Assembly: GCA_017436575.1 (NCBI GenBank)
Contig: JAFSCU010000031.1
Coordinates: forward strand, 1-52,409
Direction: 5' to 3'
Source: Oscillospiraceae bacterium
GTDB taxonomy: Bacteria > Bacillota > Clostridia > Oscillospirales > Ruminococcaceae
Length of the DNA: 52,409 nt
The position numbers were made by a program, and so were the translations under genes. A model generated the notes under the pieces. It had not been told where the DNA came from, searched no databases, and saw only the letters and a list, made by a program, of their open reading frames with translations. Positions 28,690 through 36,231 of the stretch are shown piece by piece. The first letter of the stretch is position 1. Each line of letters starts with the position of its first letter.

Positions 28690-30447
28690 TTAGAACCAGC
28701 TGTATGGGTTGTAGCGCACATTGCCGCGTTTTACCTCGAAATGGAGGTGGTTACCTGTGGAGTTACCTGTTGAACCCATATATGCGATAATCTGGCCTTT
28801 CTGTACCTGCTGACCTACTGAAACCAGCAGACGTGAACAGTGGCCGTAAAGTGTCTGATAGCCGCCATGCTCAATGATACAGTATACACCATAGCCTACA
28901 TTGGTGTAAAGTGCTTTTGTAACTACACCGCTGTCTGCAGCCAGGATATATGTGCCGTAAGGACCGGCAATATCAACACCATTGTGGGCCGGATACTGAC
29001 CAACGAAGCCACGGGAAACATAACCGCCTGCTGTAGGCCATGTAAGTTTACCGCTGCCGCCTTCAATAATGGTGCCATTCCAGTATGTACCAATCTTTAC
29101 AATTTCCTGTACCGGCTGTGAAAGCACTGTGGACTGCACCACTGTTTCACTCTGCAGCACACCGTCGATATATACAGATTCCACCAGTTCTTCCTTCAGG
29201 CCTTTTACACCTGCCTGTGCAACCTTTCTGGTACCCAGTGTCATTGTTTTGTCTTTTTCTTCTTTTACAGTGTATGGAATATCCACCTGGCGTGTAGTGC
29301 GTTCCACATACTGCACCTGCAGGAACGGAACGGATGCGCCAACTACAAATACATCACCCGGCCACAGACCTGAAAAGTCGTTGTCAGGGTTAAGGGCGTA
29401 AAGTGTGCTGGTAGTGATACCGTTCTTTTTGGCAATATTCCAAGGGTTATCACCTGAAACAGCTGTGTAGTATTTGGCACCGCTTACTTCGCTGACAACC
29501 AGGTCTGCCAGTTCTTTATCCGGCACAACAGTGTCTGCAAAGAAAATACCGTCCAGTACAGAAACATCCTGTACAAATTTTACGGTTCTGTTAGGGTCAC
29601 CGTTTTCATAAGGTGCTTTCATTGATGCCAGTGCATTGTTCAGCAATGTAGGGTCTTTCACAGCACCGATAAATTCGCCGTCCACATAAAGACCTGTTGC
29701 TTCGATAATATCTTCATCAGATGCCCGCAGAATATTGTTTGCCAGCTGTCTTTCATTTACCACTTCTTTACGGCCCAATGAAACCATTTTTATATCGGAA
29801 TCAAGTTCCCATGTCTGTTCATTGGTGGAAACCAGTTTGTTTTTGATAATCTTGTCAGCATTTTTCAGCACAGTGTAATTGTTGATTACACCGATGTCCT
29901 GACCGTCAAGTGAAACCTGGATAGCGTATTCCCTGAACATTGTGAAACCAACCACTATACAGAAAATACCGGCCATAACCAGCGGGCCAACATAGCTGTA
30001 AAGTGTTTTCGCCAGGTCTTTGTGTTTTTCAAGACCTTCTCTGATATACTTTCTCAGCAGTTTACCTGTTTTTATACTTTTATCATTTTTTGTTTCTTTA
30101 ATAATTTCGCTGATGCCTGCAAAGGCGCTGCCCACCCTGTCCAGCGGTTCGCCCAGGTCATCCAAAATAGTGTCTGTCAGTTTATCAAAAAATACTGCAA
30201 CAGCTTTTGCTACTGAAAAAACATCAGCTGCAACATTTAACAGAACTTTTGAAATCTTTTTCCATATTTTCAGTGAAACCATTTCCACATCATAACCTGT
30301 TTTGTAGAAAACCATTCCAAAGAAATTTTTAAGACCTTTTATAGTAACCTTTTCAGGATTGTATCGTTTGTAGATTGTTTTAAGAATTGATTCTGTTTTG
30401 CGTGAACCATTATTTCTGGCATTGTTATTTTTGCTTTTAAATGGCAT
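28690..30447 (-). CDS. LysM-G5-M23 peptidoglycan metalloendopeptidase, membrane-anchored (585 aa)
   Basis: This is a predicted cell-wall hydrolase. A basic cytoplasmic N-terminal region of about 150 residues precedes one membrane helix (about 153-171). Then come an extracellular linker, a LysM domain (326-370), a G5 domain (about 378-455) and a C-terminal M23 domain. In M23 the zinc and catalytic residues are His488 and Asp492 in HNGVD, His536 in YGHC and His567/His569 in NHLHF. The frame opens at 30495, but GGAGAGG sets the start at the ATG at 30447 (MPFKSKNNN). The long cytoplasmic amphipathic region is unusual for this class. Confidence 0.92.
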   Translation of the reverse strand: MPFKSKNNNARNNGSRKTESILKTIYKRYNPEKVTIKGLKNFFGMVFYKTGYDVEMVSLKIWKKISKVLLNVAADVFSVAKAVAVFFDKLTDTILDDLGEPLDRVGSAFAGISEIIKETKNDKSIKTGKLLRKYIREGLEKHKDLAKTLYSYVGPLVMAGIFCIVVGFTMFREYAIQVSLDGQDIGVINNYTVLKNADKIIKNKLVSTNEQTWELDSDIKMVSLGRKEVVNERQLANNILRASDEDIIEATGLYVDGEFIGAVKDPTLLNNALASMKAPYENGDPNRTVKFVQDVSVLDGIFFADTVVPDKELADLVVSEVSGAKYYTAVSGDNPWNIAKKNGITTSTLYALNPDNDFSGLWPGDVFVVGASVPFLQVQYVERTTRQVDIPYTVKEEKDKTMTLGTRKVAQAGVKGLKEELVESVYIDGVLQSETVVQSTVLSQPVQEIVKIGTYWNGTIIEGGSGKLTWPTAGGYVSRGFVGQYPAHNGVDIAGPYGTYILAADSGVVTKALYTNVGYGVYCIIEHGGYQTLYGHCSRLLVSVGQQVQKGQIIAYMGSTGNSTGNHLHFEVKRGNVRYNPYSWF

Positions 30448-30501
30448 GCATCCCTCTCCTTTTCTTTTAATATGCAGACAAGCATTATTGTCCAATATAA
30501 A

Positions 30502-30530
30502 ATTATACCTGTTTTTTCTTAATTTTTCAA
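30502..30530 (-). promoter_or_regulatory. Promoter of the M23 peptidase gene, overlapping a hairpin
   Basis: On the minus strand TTGAAA (30525-30530), a 17-nt spacer and TATAAT (30502-30507) form a strong promoter about 55 nt before the start. The -35 overlaps the loop of the hairpin at 30505-30544 and the -10 overlaps its last bases. Confidence 0.8.
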
Positions 30531-30544
30531 GAAAAAACAGGTAT
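30505..30544 (-). terminator. Long hairpin (probable terminator of the RluA-type gene)
   Basis: ACCTGTTTTTTCTT (30507-30520) and AAGAAAAAACAGGT (30529-30542) form a perfect 14-bp stem, extendable by two A-T pairs. On the minus strand ATAATTTTATATT follows. It lies about 80 nt after the RluA-type gene and coincides with the next promoter, so one sequence may end one gene and start the next. Confidence 0.7.
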
Positions 30545-30619
30545 TTTCACTAATTTGTTTCCGTTTTGTTTCCGTTAGTTCATATTGTATTAACAAAACT
30601 TTCACATTAATATATATTT

Positions 30620-31510
30620 TTACAATATAGTATCGTCACTTTGTATTTTTGTTGCAAGCAGATCCATATCCTGTGGCAATGGCGAAGCAACAGTTACAGT
30701 TTCACCTGTGGCAGGAGAAATAAAAGTAAGACCGCTGCAATGCAGAGCGTGTCGGTTTATATTTTCCATGCTGCCGCCGTACAGGTCATCCCCTTCCAGC
30801 GGGTGGCCTATATAGGAAAAATGCACACGAATCTGATGAGTGCGGCCGGTGTGCAGACGGATATCACAAAGAGTGAAATTATCATCTGCCTTTTTCACCC
30901 AGTATTCTGTTACTGCTCTCTGTCCGTCTTCCCTTACACAGCGGGTGATAATAGATTCCTGCTCTCTTGCAATAGGCCGGTCAATTATGCCGTGGCTGTT
31001 TTCAAACCTGCCCTTTGCTATTGCTGTGTAGATTTTTTCCACAGGACCTTTCAGCTTTTCTGCACTGTGTGCATCCAGTGCAATCATAACCAGGCCAGAG
31101 GTGTTGCGGTCCAGGCGGTTTATCACACGGCAGATTTTCACCTGTCCCCTTTCCTGCCAATACCCCATAAAATAGTTGGCTATGGTGTCTGTAGGATGAT
31201 TGAATGATGGATGGCAAGGCATATCATAGGGTTTGTTCACCACCATACAGCAGTCGTCCTGATAAACTATGTCCAGTGGACCTGTCTGCACAATTACAGT
31301 GGAGTCCATACTTTCATCGGTGGTGTTTATTTCCACCCTGTCCCCTGCCTTTACATAATAGTCTGCATTTTTCTTTTCGCCGTTTACAAGGATGCCGTCA
31401 GGCTGGAATTTCAGTTTTTTTATCTGGGCAGCAGAAACACCGCTCTGTCGCAGAAAAATATTCAGACGGGTATGGTCTTCCTTTTCTTTTACAATAAATT
31501 TATAATTCAC
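30620..31510 (-). CDS. RluA-family pseudouridine synthase (296 aa, GTG start)
   Basis: These enzymes isomerise uridine to pseudouridine in rRNA or tRNA. An S4-like N-terminal segment (about 10-65) precedes the catalytic domain. The motif INRLDRNTSGLVM carries the catalytic Asp (about residue 134), and RTHQIRVHFSYIGHPLEGDDLYG is the conserved C-terminal block. An ATG at 31528 is in frame, but AGGAGG lies inside that extension and is spaced 6 nt from the GTG at 31510, so GTG is preferred. The target (RluD-, RluC- or YlyB-like) cannot be assigned from this. Confidence 0.92.
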   Translation of the reverse strand: MNYKFIVKEKEDHTRLNIFLRQSGVSAAQIKKLKFQPDGILVNGEKKNADYYVKAGDRVEINTTDESMDSTVIVQTGPLDIVYQDDCCMVVNKPYDMPCHPSFNHPTDTIANYFMGYWQERGQVKICRVINRLDRNTSGLVMIALDAHSAEKLKGPVEKIYTAIAKGRFENSHGIIDRPIAREQESIITRCVREDGQRAVTEYWVKKADDNFTLCDIRLHTGRTHQIRVHFSYIGHPLEGDDLYGGSMENINRHALHCSGLTFISPATGETVTVASPLPQDMDLLATKIQSDDTIL

Positions 31511-31541
31511 AGACAGCCTCCTTTCCACAACATTAAAAATT

Positions 31542-31571
31542 ATTATAGCATATAATCTGTCTGTATAGCAA
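31542..31571 (-). promoter_or_regulatory. Promoter of the RluA-type gene
   Basis: On the minus strand TTGCTA (31566-31571), an 18-nt spacer and TATAAT (31542-31547) lie about 30 nt before the GTG start. Confidence 0.6.
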
Positions 31572-31579
31572 ATAACAAA

Positions 31580-31610
31580 AAGAAATGCACCCGCAATGGG
31601 TGCATTTCTT
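31580..31610 (-). terminator. Terminator of the APC permease gene
   Basis: AAGAAATGCACCC (31580-31592), loop GCAAT and GGGTGCATTTCTT (31598-31610) form a perfect 13-bp stem. TTTGTTATTTG follows on the minus strand. Confidence 0.9.
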
Positions 31611-31702
31611 CCGGGAATAGTCTATCGTTAAACAATAATTTTTAATTATTTATTTTCCTTAATCATGTATTTCAAATTTTGTAAAAACTGTGCTGAAAAT
31701 AA

Positions 31703-33052
31703 TTAGTCAACCAGTTCGTAAGATGGGTTCATATGAACTTTACCGGATTTGTACATGTAAGTTGCAAGACCCCAGAATACTACGAAGGAAACAACGTTCA
31801 GCATGATAACGCCAAATGTCAGACCCTGGAGGTTCATCCATGCCTGGATAAGCAGTGTTACTGCAGCACCGCCAAGCAGCAGCCACATAACTGTGTTTGA
31901 TACATGGTATGGTGATTTTTTCCACTGTTCTGGGAAAAGTTTACCGATTCGGCCTGTTGCCAGAACGCCGATAAGACCTGTTACGTTACCGATAACCAGT
32001 GTCCATTTACCCAGTGTATCTACGTTGAAACCAGACAGCAGAACTGCTGCGTTGATAACGTAACGGAGGAACAGCCAAGTTACAGGAACGCCGTATTTGT
32101 TTGTTTTTGCAATGATGCCAGGGAACCAGCCGTCCTGTGCTGCACGCAGCATTGGAGGGTTAGCTGTAGCGATAGAAGAGTTAAGTGTTGTACCCAGAGC
32201 AAAACCAGCACCGCCGATTACGAAGAAGTAGTACAGTGGTTTTGGCATGATAAGGGCAGCGATAGGTGCAAGGTTACCGATTGCAAGAACTTCACCGGCT
32301 GGCAGGATACCACCGATAACTGTTGCCATCAGACCATAGAGGAAAGCAACTGTAACTGTGGAGATAACACAAACCAGAGGAATATCTTTAGTTGGGTTTT
32401 TAGCTTCACCGGAGAAAGCCATGATAACTGTAGCGCCGCCTGTTGCGAATGTAAGGAATGCAGCAGCTTCCAGCAGACCGGAAATACCGCGTGGCATAAA
32501 TGCTTCGCCGAACAGTTCGTTACCGAAGTAGCCGCCCCACTGTACTTTTGGCAGACCCATAACTGTGAACATTACAAGAGCAGCAACCAGGAAGTAGAAC
32601 ATGAAGCCCTGTACTCTTGCCATCCACTGTGTACCGAAGTAGTTGAGGATAAAGAATGCTGTCAGGAAGATAACTGACCACATTATTGAATTATCGTTGA
32701 GAGCCGGAATCAGCATACCAAGGTAGGAAACCAGACCGATAGCGAACATACCCAAAGATACAGAACCCAGCAGACCAACATACTGAGTAAAACCGGCATA
32801 AATTGGGTTTACGAAAACAGCAGTCTGTGAGTAAGCACCACCTGGGAATTTAGCAACGGAAGCAACGAAGATTGTTGGGATTGTTGAGAAAACTGTAAAT
32901 ACCGCAGCAACCATAAATGCGATGTTAACGGAACGGCCTGTCATACCGAGAGCGGAAATAGACATAACCATAACGCCTGCACCGATAATCTGACCAACAG
33001 CGATGGACATAAGATCCATAAAGCCAAGGCCCTGTTTCTGATTATTAGCCAT
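31703..33052 (-). CDS. APC-superfamily amino acid/polyamine permease (449 aa)
   Basis: The sequence shows about twelve hydrophobic segments and the APC signature near the first helix (SIAVGQIIGAGVMVMS), the unwound substrate-binding part of TM1. The second motif, FPGGAYSQ, is also typical of APC transporters. It is in the plasma membrane; the substrate is not evident. Its promoter contains two copies of an operator-like palindrome, and the next gene upstream encodes a TetR regulator. Efflux or uptake under ligand-controlled derepression is therefore the likely arrangement. Confidence 0.9.
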   Translation of the reverse strand: MANNQKQGLGFMDLMSIAVGQIIGAGVMVMSISALGMTGRSVNIAFMVAAVFTVFSTIPTIFVASVAKFPGGAYSQTAVFVNPIYAGFTQYVGLLGSVSLGMFAIGLVSYLGMLIPALNDNSIMWSVIFLTAFFILNYFGTQWMARVQGFMFYFLVAALVMFTVMGLPKVQWGGYFGNELFGEAFMPRGISGLLEAAAFLTFATGGATVIMAFSGEAKNPTKDIPLVCVISTVTVAFLYGLMATVIGGILPAGEVLAIGNLAPIAALIMPKPLYYFFVIGGAGFALGTTLNSSIATANPPMLRAAQDGWFPGIIAKTNKYGVPVTWLFLRYVINAAVLLSGFNVDTLGKWTLVIGNVTGLIGVLATGRIGKLFPEQWKKSPYHVSNTVMWLLLGGAAVTLLIQAWMNLQGLTFGVIMLNVVSFVVFWGLATYMYKSGKVHMNPSYELVD

Positions 33053-33119
33053 AATTTTTTCTCCTTAATAGATTATTTGATTTTAACGACAGACAATATG
33101 GCAGCCGCCATATCTTTAA

Positions 33120-33171
33120 ATTATACACGAATGCATAATATTTTCATCTAAATTATACATCTGTGTATAAT
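33120..33171. promoter_or_regulatory. Two 20-bp operator palindromes at the permease promoter
   Basis: Site B (33152-33171) is the perfect palindrome ATTATACA-N4-TGTATAAT. Site A (33120-33139) is the same with one changed base (ATTATACA-N4-TGCATAAT). Their centres are 32 bp apart, three helical turns. Site B covers the spacer and -10 of the permease promoter. The likely ligand is the TetR-family protein encoded next door. Confidence 0.8.
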
Positions 33172-33180
33172 TCAAGTCAA
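33152..33180 (-). promoter_or_regulatory. Promoter of the APC permease gene
   Basis: On the minus strand TTGACT (33175-33180), a 17-nt spacer and TATAAT (33152-33157). It overlaps operator B. The leader is about 95 nt and includes operator A. Confidence 0.8.
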
Positions 33181-33227
33181 TAAAAAATATGTAATTTGTA
33201 CAAAATATTCTTTTCAGACAAAAAAAA

Positions 33228-33245
33228 GAACCGCAAGAGCGGTTC
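33228..33245 (-). terminator. Terminator of the TetR-family gene
   Basis: GAACCGC (33228-33234), loop AAGA and GCGGTTC (33239-33245). TTTTTTT follows on the minus strand. Confidence 0.85.
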
Positions 33246-33254
33246 CTGGTAAAA

Positions 33255-33827
33255 CTATTTTATAAATTGCTGTCTGAAGCTGTCCAAAAATATACGGACA
33301 GCCAATTCTTTATTGTAGAACTGCTGCTGTCTGCCCACATTCATCTTTTCGTCAAAAGTAACTATTCCCAGATAATAGGTATAAAGGAAATAAATCATAT
33401 TCATAATATCACTGCCCTCTTTCAGTTCACCATTCCGGGCAGCCTGCTGAAAATCGTTATATATCATTTTCAACACTTCTTCATTGAGATGGTCTATTTC
33501 TTTTATTTTTGGTATTTCGTTTGCACCGGAATTGGCACGCTGCAACAGTGGGTTGTATATTGTAGACAGATTAAGCAGGTTCTGTATAATATCCATCAAA
33601 GGTTCTTTACGGGTCAGTATCCGTGTATACTCTTTTTCCATTTTTTCCACTTCCTGCAATACTACCTGACGATACAAATCTTCTTTGTCTTTAAAATAAT
33701 AGTACAGTGGACCGCGTGTTATACCTGCTTCCTTACAGATTCTTTCCAGATTGGTGTCTGTATAACCATACATTGAAAAATGTTTCCAGGCAATATCCAT
33801 AATCAGCTGTTTTGTATTGTTTTTCAT
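33255..33827 (-). CDS. TetR/AcrR-family transcriptional regulator (190 aa)
   Basis: An N-terminal TetR helix-turn-helix is clear: IMDIAWKHFSMYGYTDTNLERICKEAGITRGPLYYYFKDKEDLY (about residues 9-51, given here in summary). The remaining all-alpha part would bind ligand and dimerise. The gene is upstream of, and on the same strand as, the APC permease but is separated from it by its own terminator. The two palindromes at the permease promoter fit control of that gene. Its own promoter shows no copy of the palindrome, so autoregulation is not supported. Confidence 0.93.
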   Translation of the reverse strand: MKNNTKQLIMDIAWKHFSMYGYTDTNLERICKEAGITRGPLYYYFKDKEDLYRQVVLQEVEKMEKEYTRILTRKEPLMDIIQNLLNLSTIYNPLLQRANSGANEIPKIKEIDHLNEEVLKMIYNDFQQAARNGELKEGSDIMNMIYFLYTYYLGIVTFDEKMNVGRQQQFYNKELAVRIFLDSFRQQFIK

Positions 33828-33862
33828 AATATCCTCATATAATCATACGATAATTGTTTACA

Positions 33863-33891
33863 ATTGTATCATCTCACAGATTATTATTCAA
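33863..33891 (-). promoter_or_regulatory. Promoter of the TetR-family gene
   Basis: On the minus strand TTGAAT (33886-33891), a 17-nt spacer and TACAAT (33863-33868), about 30 nt before the start codon. Confidence 0.6.
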
Positions 33892-33962
33892 TATTTTTAT
33901 CAATTATTATTTCAACATATTTCTGACAAATATTTGTGTTATTTGTTATTATAAGATTTGGC

Positions 33963-33991
33963 TTGAACTTTTGATTATTATGTGCTAAACT
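33963..33991 (+). promoter_or_regulatory. Promoter of the TM2-protein gene (and probably rnpB)
   Basis: TTGAAC (33963-33968), a 17-nt spacer and TAAACT (33986-33991) lie 31 nt before the ATG. No good promoter was found closer to rnpB. Confidence 0.6.
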
Positions 33992-34021
33992 ATTAAATTG
34001 CAAACCATAAGGAGAGATATT

Positions 34022-34390
34022 ATGTATTGTACAAATTGTGGCTTCCAACTGGAAGACGGCGATGCTTTTTGTTCCCACTGTGGTCACAAAGTAGGGCGGA
34101 AAGTAAACAACATTGAAAATATATTTGGCAGCATAACAGACAGCTATAATGAAATTATGTCCAGACCAAAAAGCAAACTGATTGCAGGTATTCTGGCCAT
34201 TGTTCTTGGCAGTGCAGGTGTACACGATTTTTATCTGGGTTACACAGGAAAAGGCATTGCCCATCTGTTGATGTATATCTTTCTGCTGGGCTGGGCAAGC
34301 CAGATATGGGCATTGGTAGAGGCACTGTATATTTTTACAGGCAAAATTTCCCACGATGCTGACGGCGTGCCGCTTACAGACGGTTTTTAA
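34022..34390 (+). CDS. Zinc-ribbon/TM2-domain membrane protein (122 aa)
   Basis: The N-terminus is a zinc ribbon (MYCTNCGFQLEDGDAFCSHCG, two CxxC pairs). The C-terminal half is a TM2 domain with two membrane helices joined by a short turn, including the signature GSAGVHDFYLGYTGKGI. GGAGAG sets the ATG at 34022 over an in-frame ATG 24 bases upstream. Function unknown. Its stop codon is only 10 nt before the RNase P RNA. Confidence 0.85.
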   Translation: MYCTNCGFQLEDGDAFCSHCGHKVGRKVNNIENIFGSITDSYNEIMSRPKSKLIAGILAIVLGSAGVHDFYLGYTGKGIAHLLMYIFLLGWASQIWALVEALYIFTGKISHDADGVPLTDGF

Positions 34391-34400
34391 AATTGATTAT

Positions 34401-34754
34401 TACGAGTAAAACATACGATGGCGGGGATGTGAAAGCACATCCGTGAGGAAAGTCCGTGCTGCTCAGGACATGGATAGCTGATAACGTCAGCCGAGGGCGA
34501 CCTTAGAGATAGTGCAACAGAGATATACCGCTGAAGCTGCATAACCTGCAGTTTTCAGTAAGGGTGGAAAGGTGAGGTAAGAGCTCACCAGCGGTGTGGA
34601 GACATACCGGCTATGTAAACCTTATCCGCAGCAACTCCCGACAGCAGAGCATATGTAGTCCTGCAGCTCTCAGGAGGAGGCTTGAACTTTATGGCAACAT
34701 AAAGTCTAGATAGATCATCGTTTAATACAGAACACGGCTTACGGTTTACTCGTA
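34401..34754 (+). ncRNA. rnpB: RNase P RNA, bacterial type
   Basis: This catalytic RNA removes 5' leaders from pre-tRNAs. The universally conserved 5' block GAGGAAAGTCC is at 34445-34455 and the 3' block ACAGAACACGGCTTA at 34727-34741, which pair to form P4. GCAACAGAGA and GGTGAGGTAAGAGCTCACC also match the family. The ends TACGAGTAAA (34401-34410) and TTTACTCGTA (34745-34754) pair as P1. The exact 5' and 3' ends are estimated from P1. A strong terminator follows. It lies directly downstream of the TM2 gene and may be cotranscribed. Confidence 0.96.
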
Positions 34755-34758
34755 ACAA

Positions 34759-34786
34759 AAAAGACGGAGTGAAAACTCCGTCTTTT
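34759..34786 (+). terminator. Terminator of rnpB
   Basis: AAAAGACGGAGT (34759-34770), loop GAAA and ACTCCGTCTTTT (34775-34786), followed by TTTA. Confidence 0.93.
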
Positions 34787-34854
34787 TTATTTTATAGTAA
34801 GGTTTACAGTTTTTTATCCGCGTATGGAATACAGATTTTTGCAGGTGTAACGAA

Positions 34855-34882
34855 ACGGGGCGTCGAGGTTGCCATCCCCTGC
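34855..34882 (-). repeat. Interspersed repeat family B, copy 2
   Basis: On the minus strand this 28-nt unit is of the form GCAGGGGATGGC..CCTCGAC..CCCGT and matches copy 1 (26930-26957) at 23 of 28 positions. It lies between the rnpB terminator and the next terminator. The remainder of 34787-34901 holds nothing else recognisable. Confidence 0.65.
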
Positions 34883-34901
34883 CCGATTATCCACAATATC
34901 A

Positions 34902-34931
34902 AAAGCCACTGCAACAGGTTGCAGTGGCTTT
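34902..34931 (-). terminator. Terminator of the tandem CNNM/CBS genes
   Basis: AAAGCCACTGCAA (34902-34914), loop CAGG and TTGCAGTGGCTTT (34919-34931), a perfect 13-bp stem directly after the stop codon. Confidence 0.88.
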
Positions 34932-34934
34932 ATA

Positions 34935-36218
34935 TTAATCATCGTCTTCTGTTCTGAAATCATGTTTGAGAATGAGCAGACGGGAAATACGGTGGTTTTC
35001 ATCAACTTCTTTTACAAGAATTGTGTAGTTTTCATAGTCAAATGCATCAAATGCCACCGGCATAGCACCGATAACTTCTGTTGCCCAGCCACCTGCTGTA
35101 GAGTAATCACTTTCCAAGTCTTCGTCATCCAGATCAAGATTGTCAAAAAATTCTGAAAGGTTTATATCACCTGAACATTCAAAACGGTTTTCATTTATTT
35201 CCTGCCAGTCATTTACAATGTCATCGTTTTCGTCCCAGATTTCACCAACCAGTTCTTCCAGTACGTCTTCCATTGTTACGATACCCATTGTGCCGCCATA
35301 CTCATCGGCAACCACAGCCATGTGGGTCTGGTTGCGGCGGAATTCGTTCATAATGGCATTCAGTTTCATTGTTTTTGGAATGTAAACAGGTTCCAGCAAC
35401 AGACTTTCCAATGTTACATTTTCGTCGTCCATCAGTTCTTTCAACAGGTGTTTTACTATAAGAACACCAACAATATGGTCGATTGTTCTGTCATAAACAG
35501 GGAAACGTGAAAACTGTGTTTCGCTGATGGTCTGCAGGATGTAATCCATGCTGTCGTGGATTTCAAAGCCCACAACATCTATACGAGGGGTAAGGATGTC
35601 TGCAGCATCAAGGTCGGTAAACTCCAGTGCAGACTGAAGAATTTCTGTCTGGGTTTCGTCAATAACACCTTCGTCTTCAACTGTATCCAGGATGTTTTCA
35701 AATTCTTCTTCAGTGATTGTTACATCTTCTTCGTCTTTTTTACGCCAGATAACTGACATCATATCAACAATAAGTGTTGTCAGCCAAACCAGCGGGAAAA
35801 AAACTATCATCAGTATTCTCAGCGGAACTGCAGCAACTTTTGCAAAAGTTTCGCTGATGCGGCGTGCCACAATTTTAGGTGTGATTTCACCAAAAATCAG
35901 AATAAGCACAGTCATAACAAAGGTGGTGATGGTAGATGCCATATCATCAGTGATAATGCCTTCCATAGATGCAGCCAGATTTACTGCCAGCACTGTGGCA
36001 ATGGATGTGGCAGCAATATTCACCAGATTGTTACCGATAAGTATTGTGGAAAGTGCACGGTCGTAGTGGTTATAGATATAGCGCATCATTTTTTCCACTG
36101 TTGACAGACCTTCGCTTTCCTCTTTCATTCTCAGTTTATTGAGGGATGTATACGCGATTTCTGAACCTGAGAAAAATGCAGAGCCCATAAGGCATAAAAC
36201 AATAGCAATATATTCCAT
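34935..36218 (-). CDS. CNNM/CBS/CorC-type membrane protein, hemolysin C family (427 aa)
   Basis: Domain order: a CNNM (DUF21) transmembrane domain (about 1-175, four hydrophobic segments, with GSEIAYTSLNKLRM and TILIGNNLVNIAATS), a CBS-domain pair (about 195-320, with PVYDRTIDHIVGVL and DEYGGTMGIVTMEDVLEELVG) and a C-terminal CorC/HlyC domain ending near residue 420. Relatives are linked to Mg or Co homeostasis and to Na-coupled export. The frame opens with a GTG at 36227, but AGGGGG spacing favours the ATG at 36218. It begins 13 nt after the stop of its upstream paralogue, so the two probably form an operon. Confidence 0.92.
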   Translation of the reverse strand: MEYIAIVLCLMGSAFFSGSEIAYTSLNKLRMKEESEGLSTVEKMMRYIYNHYDRALSTILIGNNLVNIAATSIATVLAVNLAASMEGIITDDMASTITTFVMTVLILIFGEITPKIVARRISETFAKVAAVPLRILMIVFFPLVWLTTLIVDMMSVIWRKKDEEDVTITEEEFENILDTVEDEGVIDETQTEILQSALEFTDLDAADILTPRIDVVGFEIHDSMDYILQTISETQFSRFPVYDRTIDHIVGVLIVKHLLKELMDDENVTLESLLLEPVYIPKTMKLNAIMNEFRRNQTHMAVVADEYGGTMGIVTMEDVLEELVGEIWDENDDIVNDWQEINENRFECSGDINLSEFFDNLDLDDEDLESDYSTAGGWATEVIGAMPVAFDAFDYENYTILVKEVDENHRISRLLILKHDFRTEDDD

Positions 36219-36231
36219 ACTCTGCACCCCC

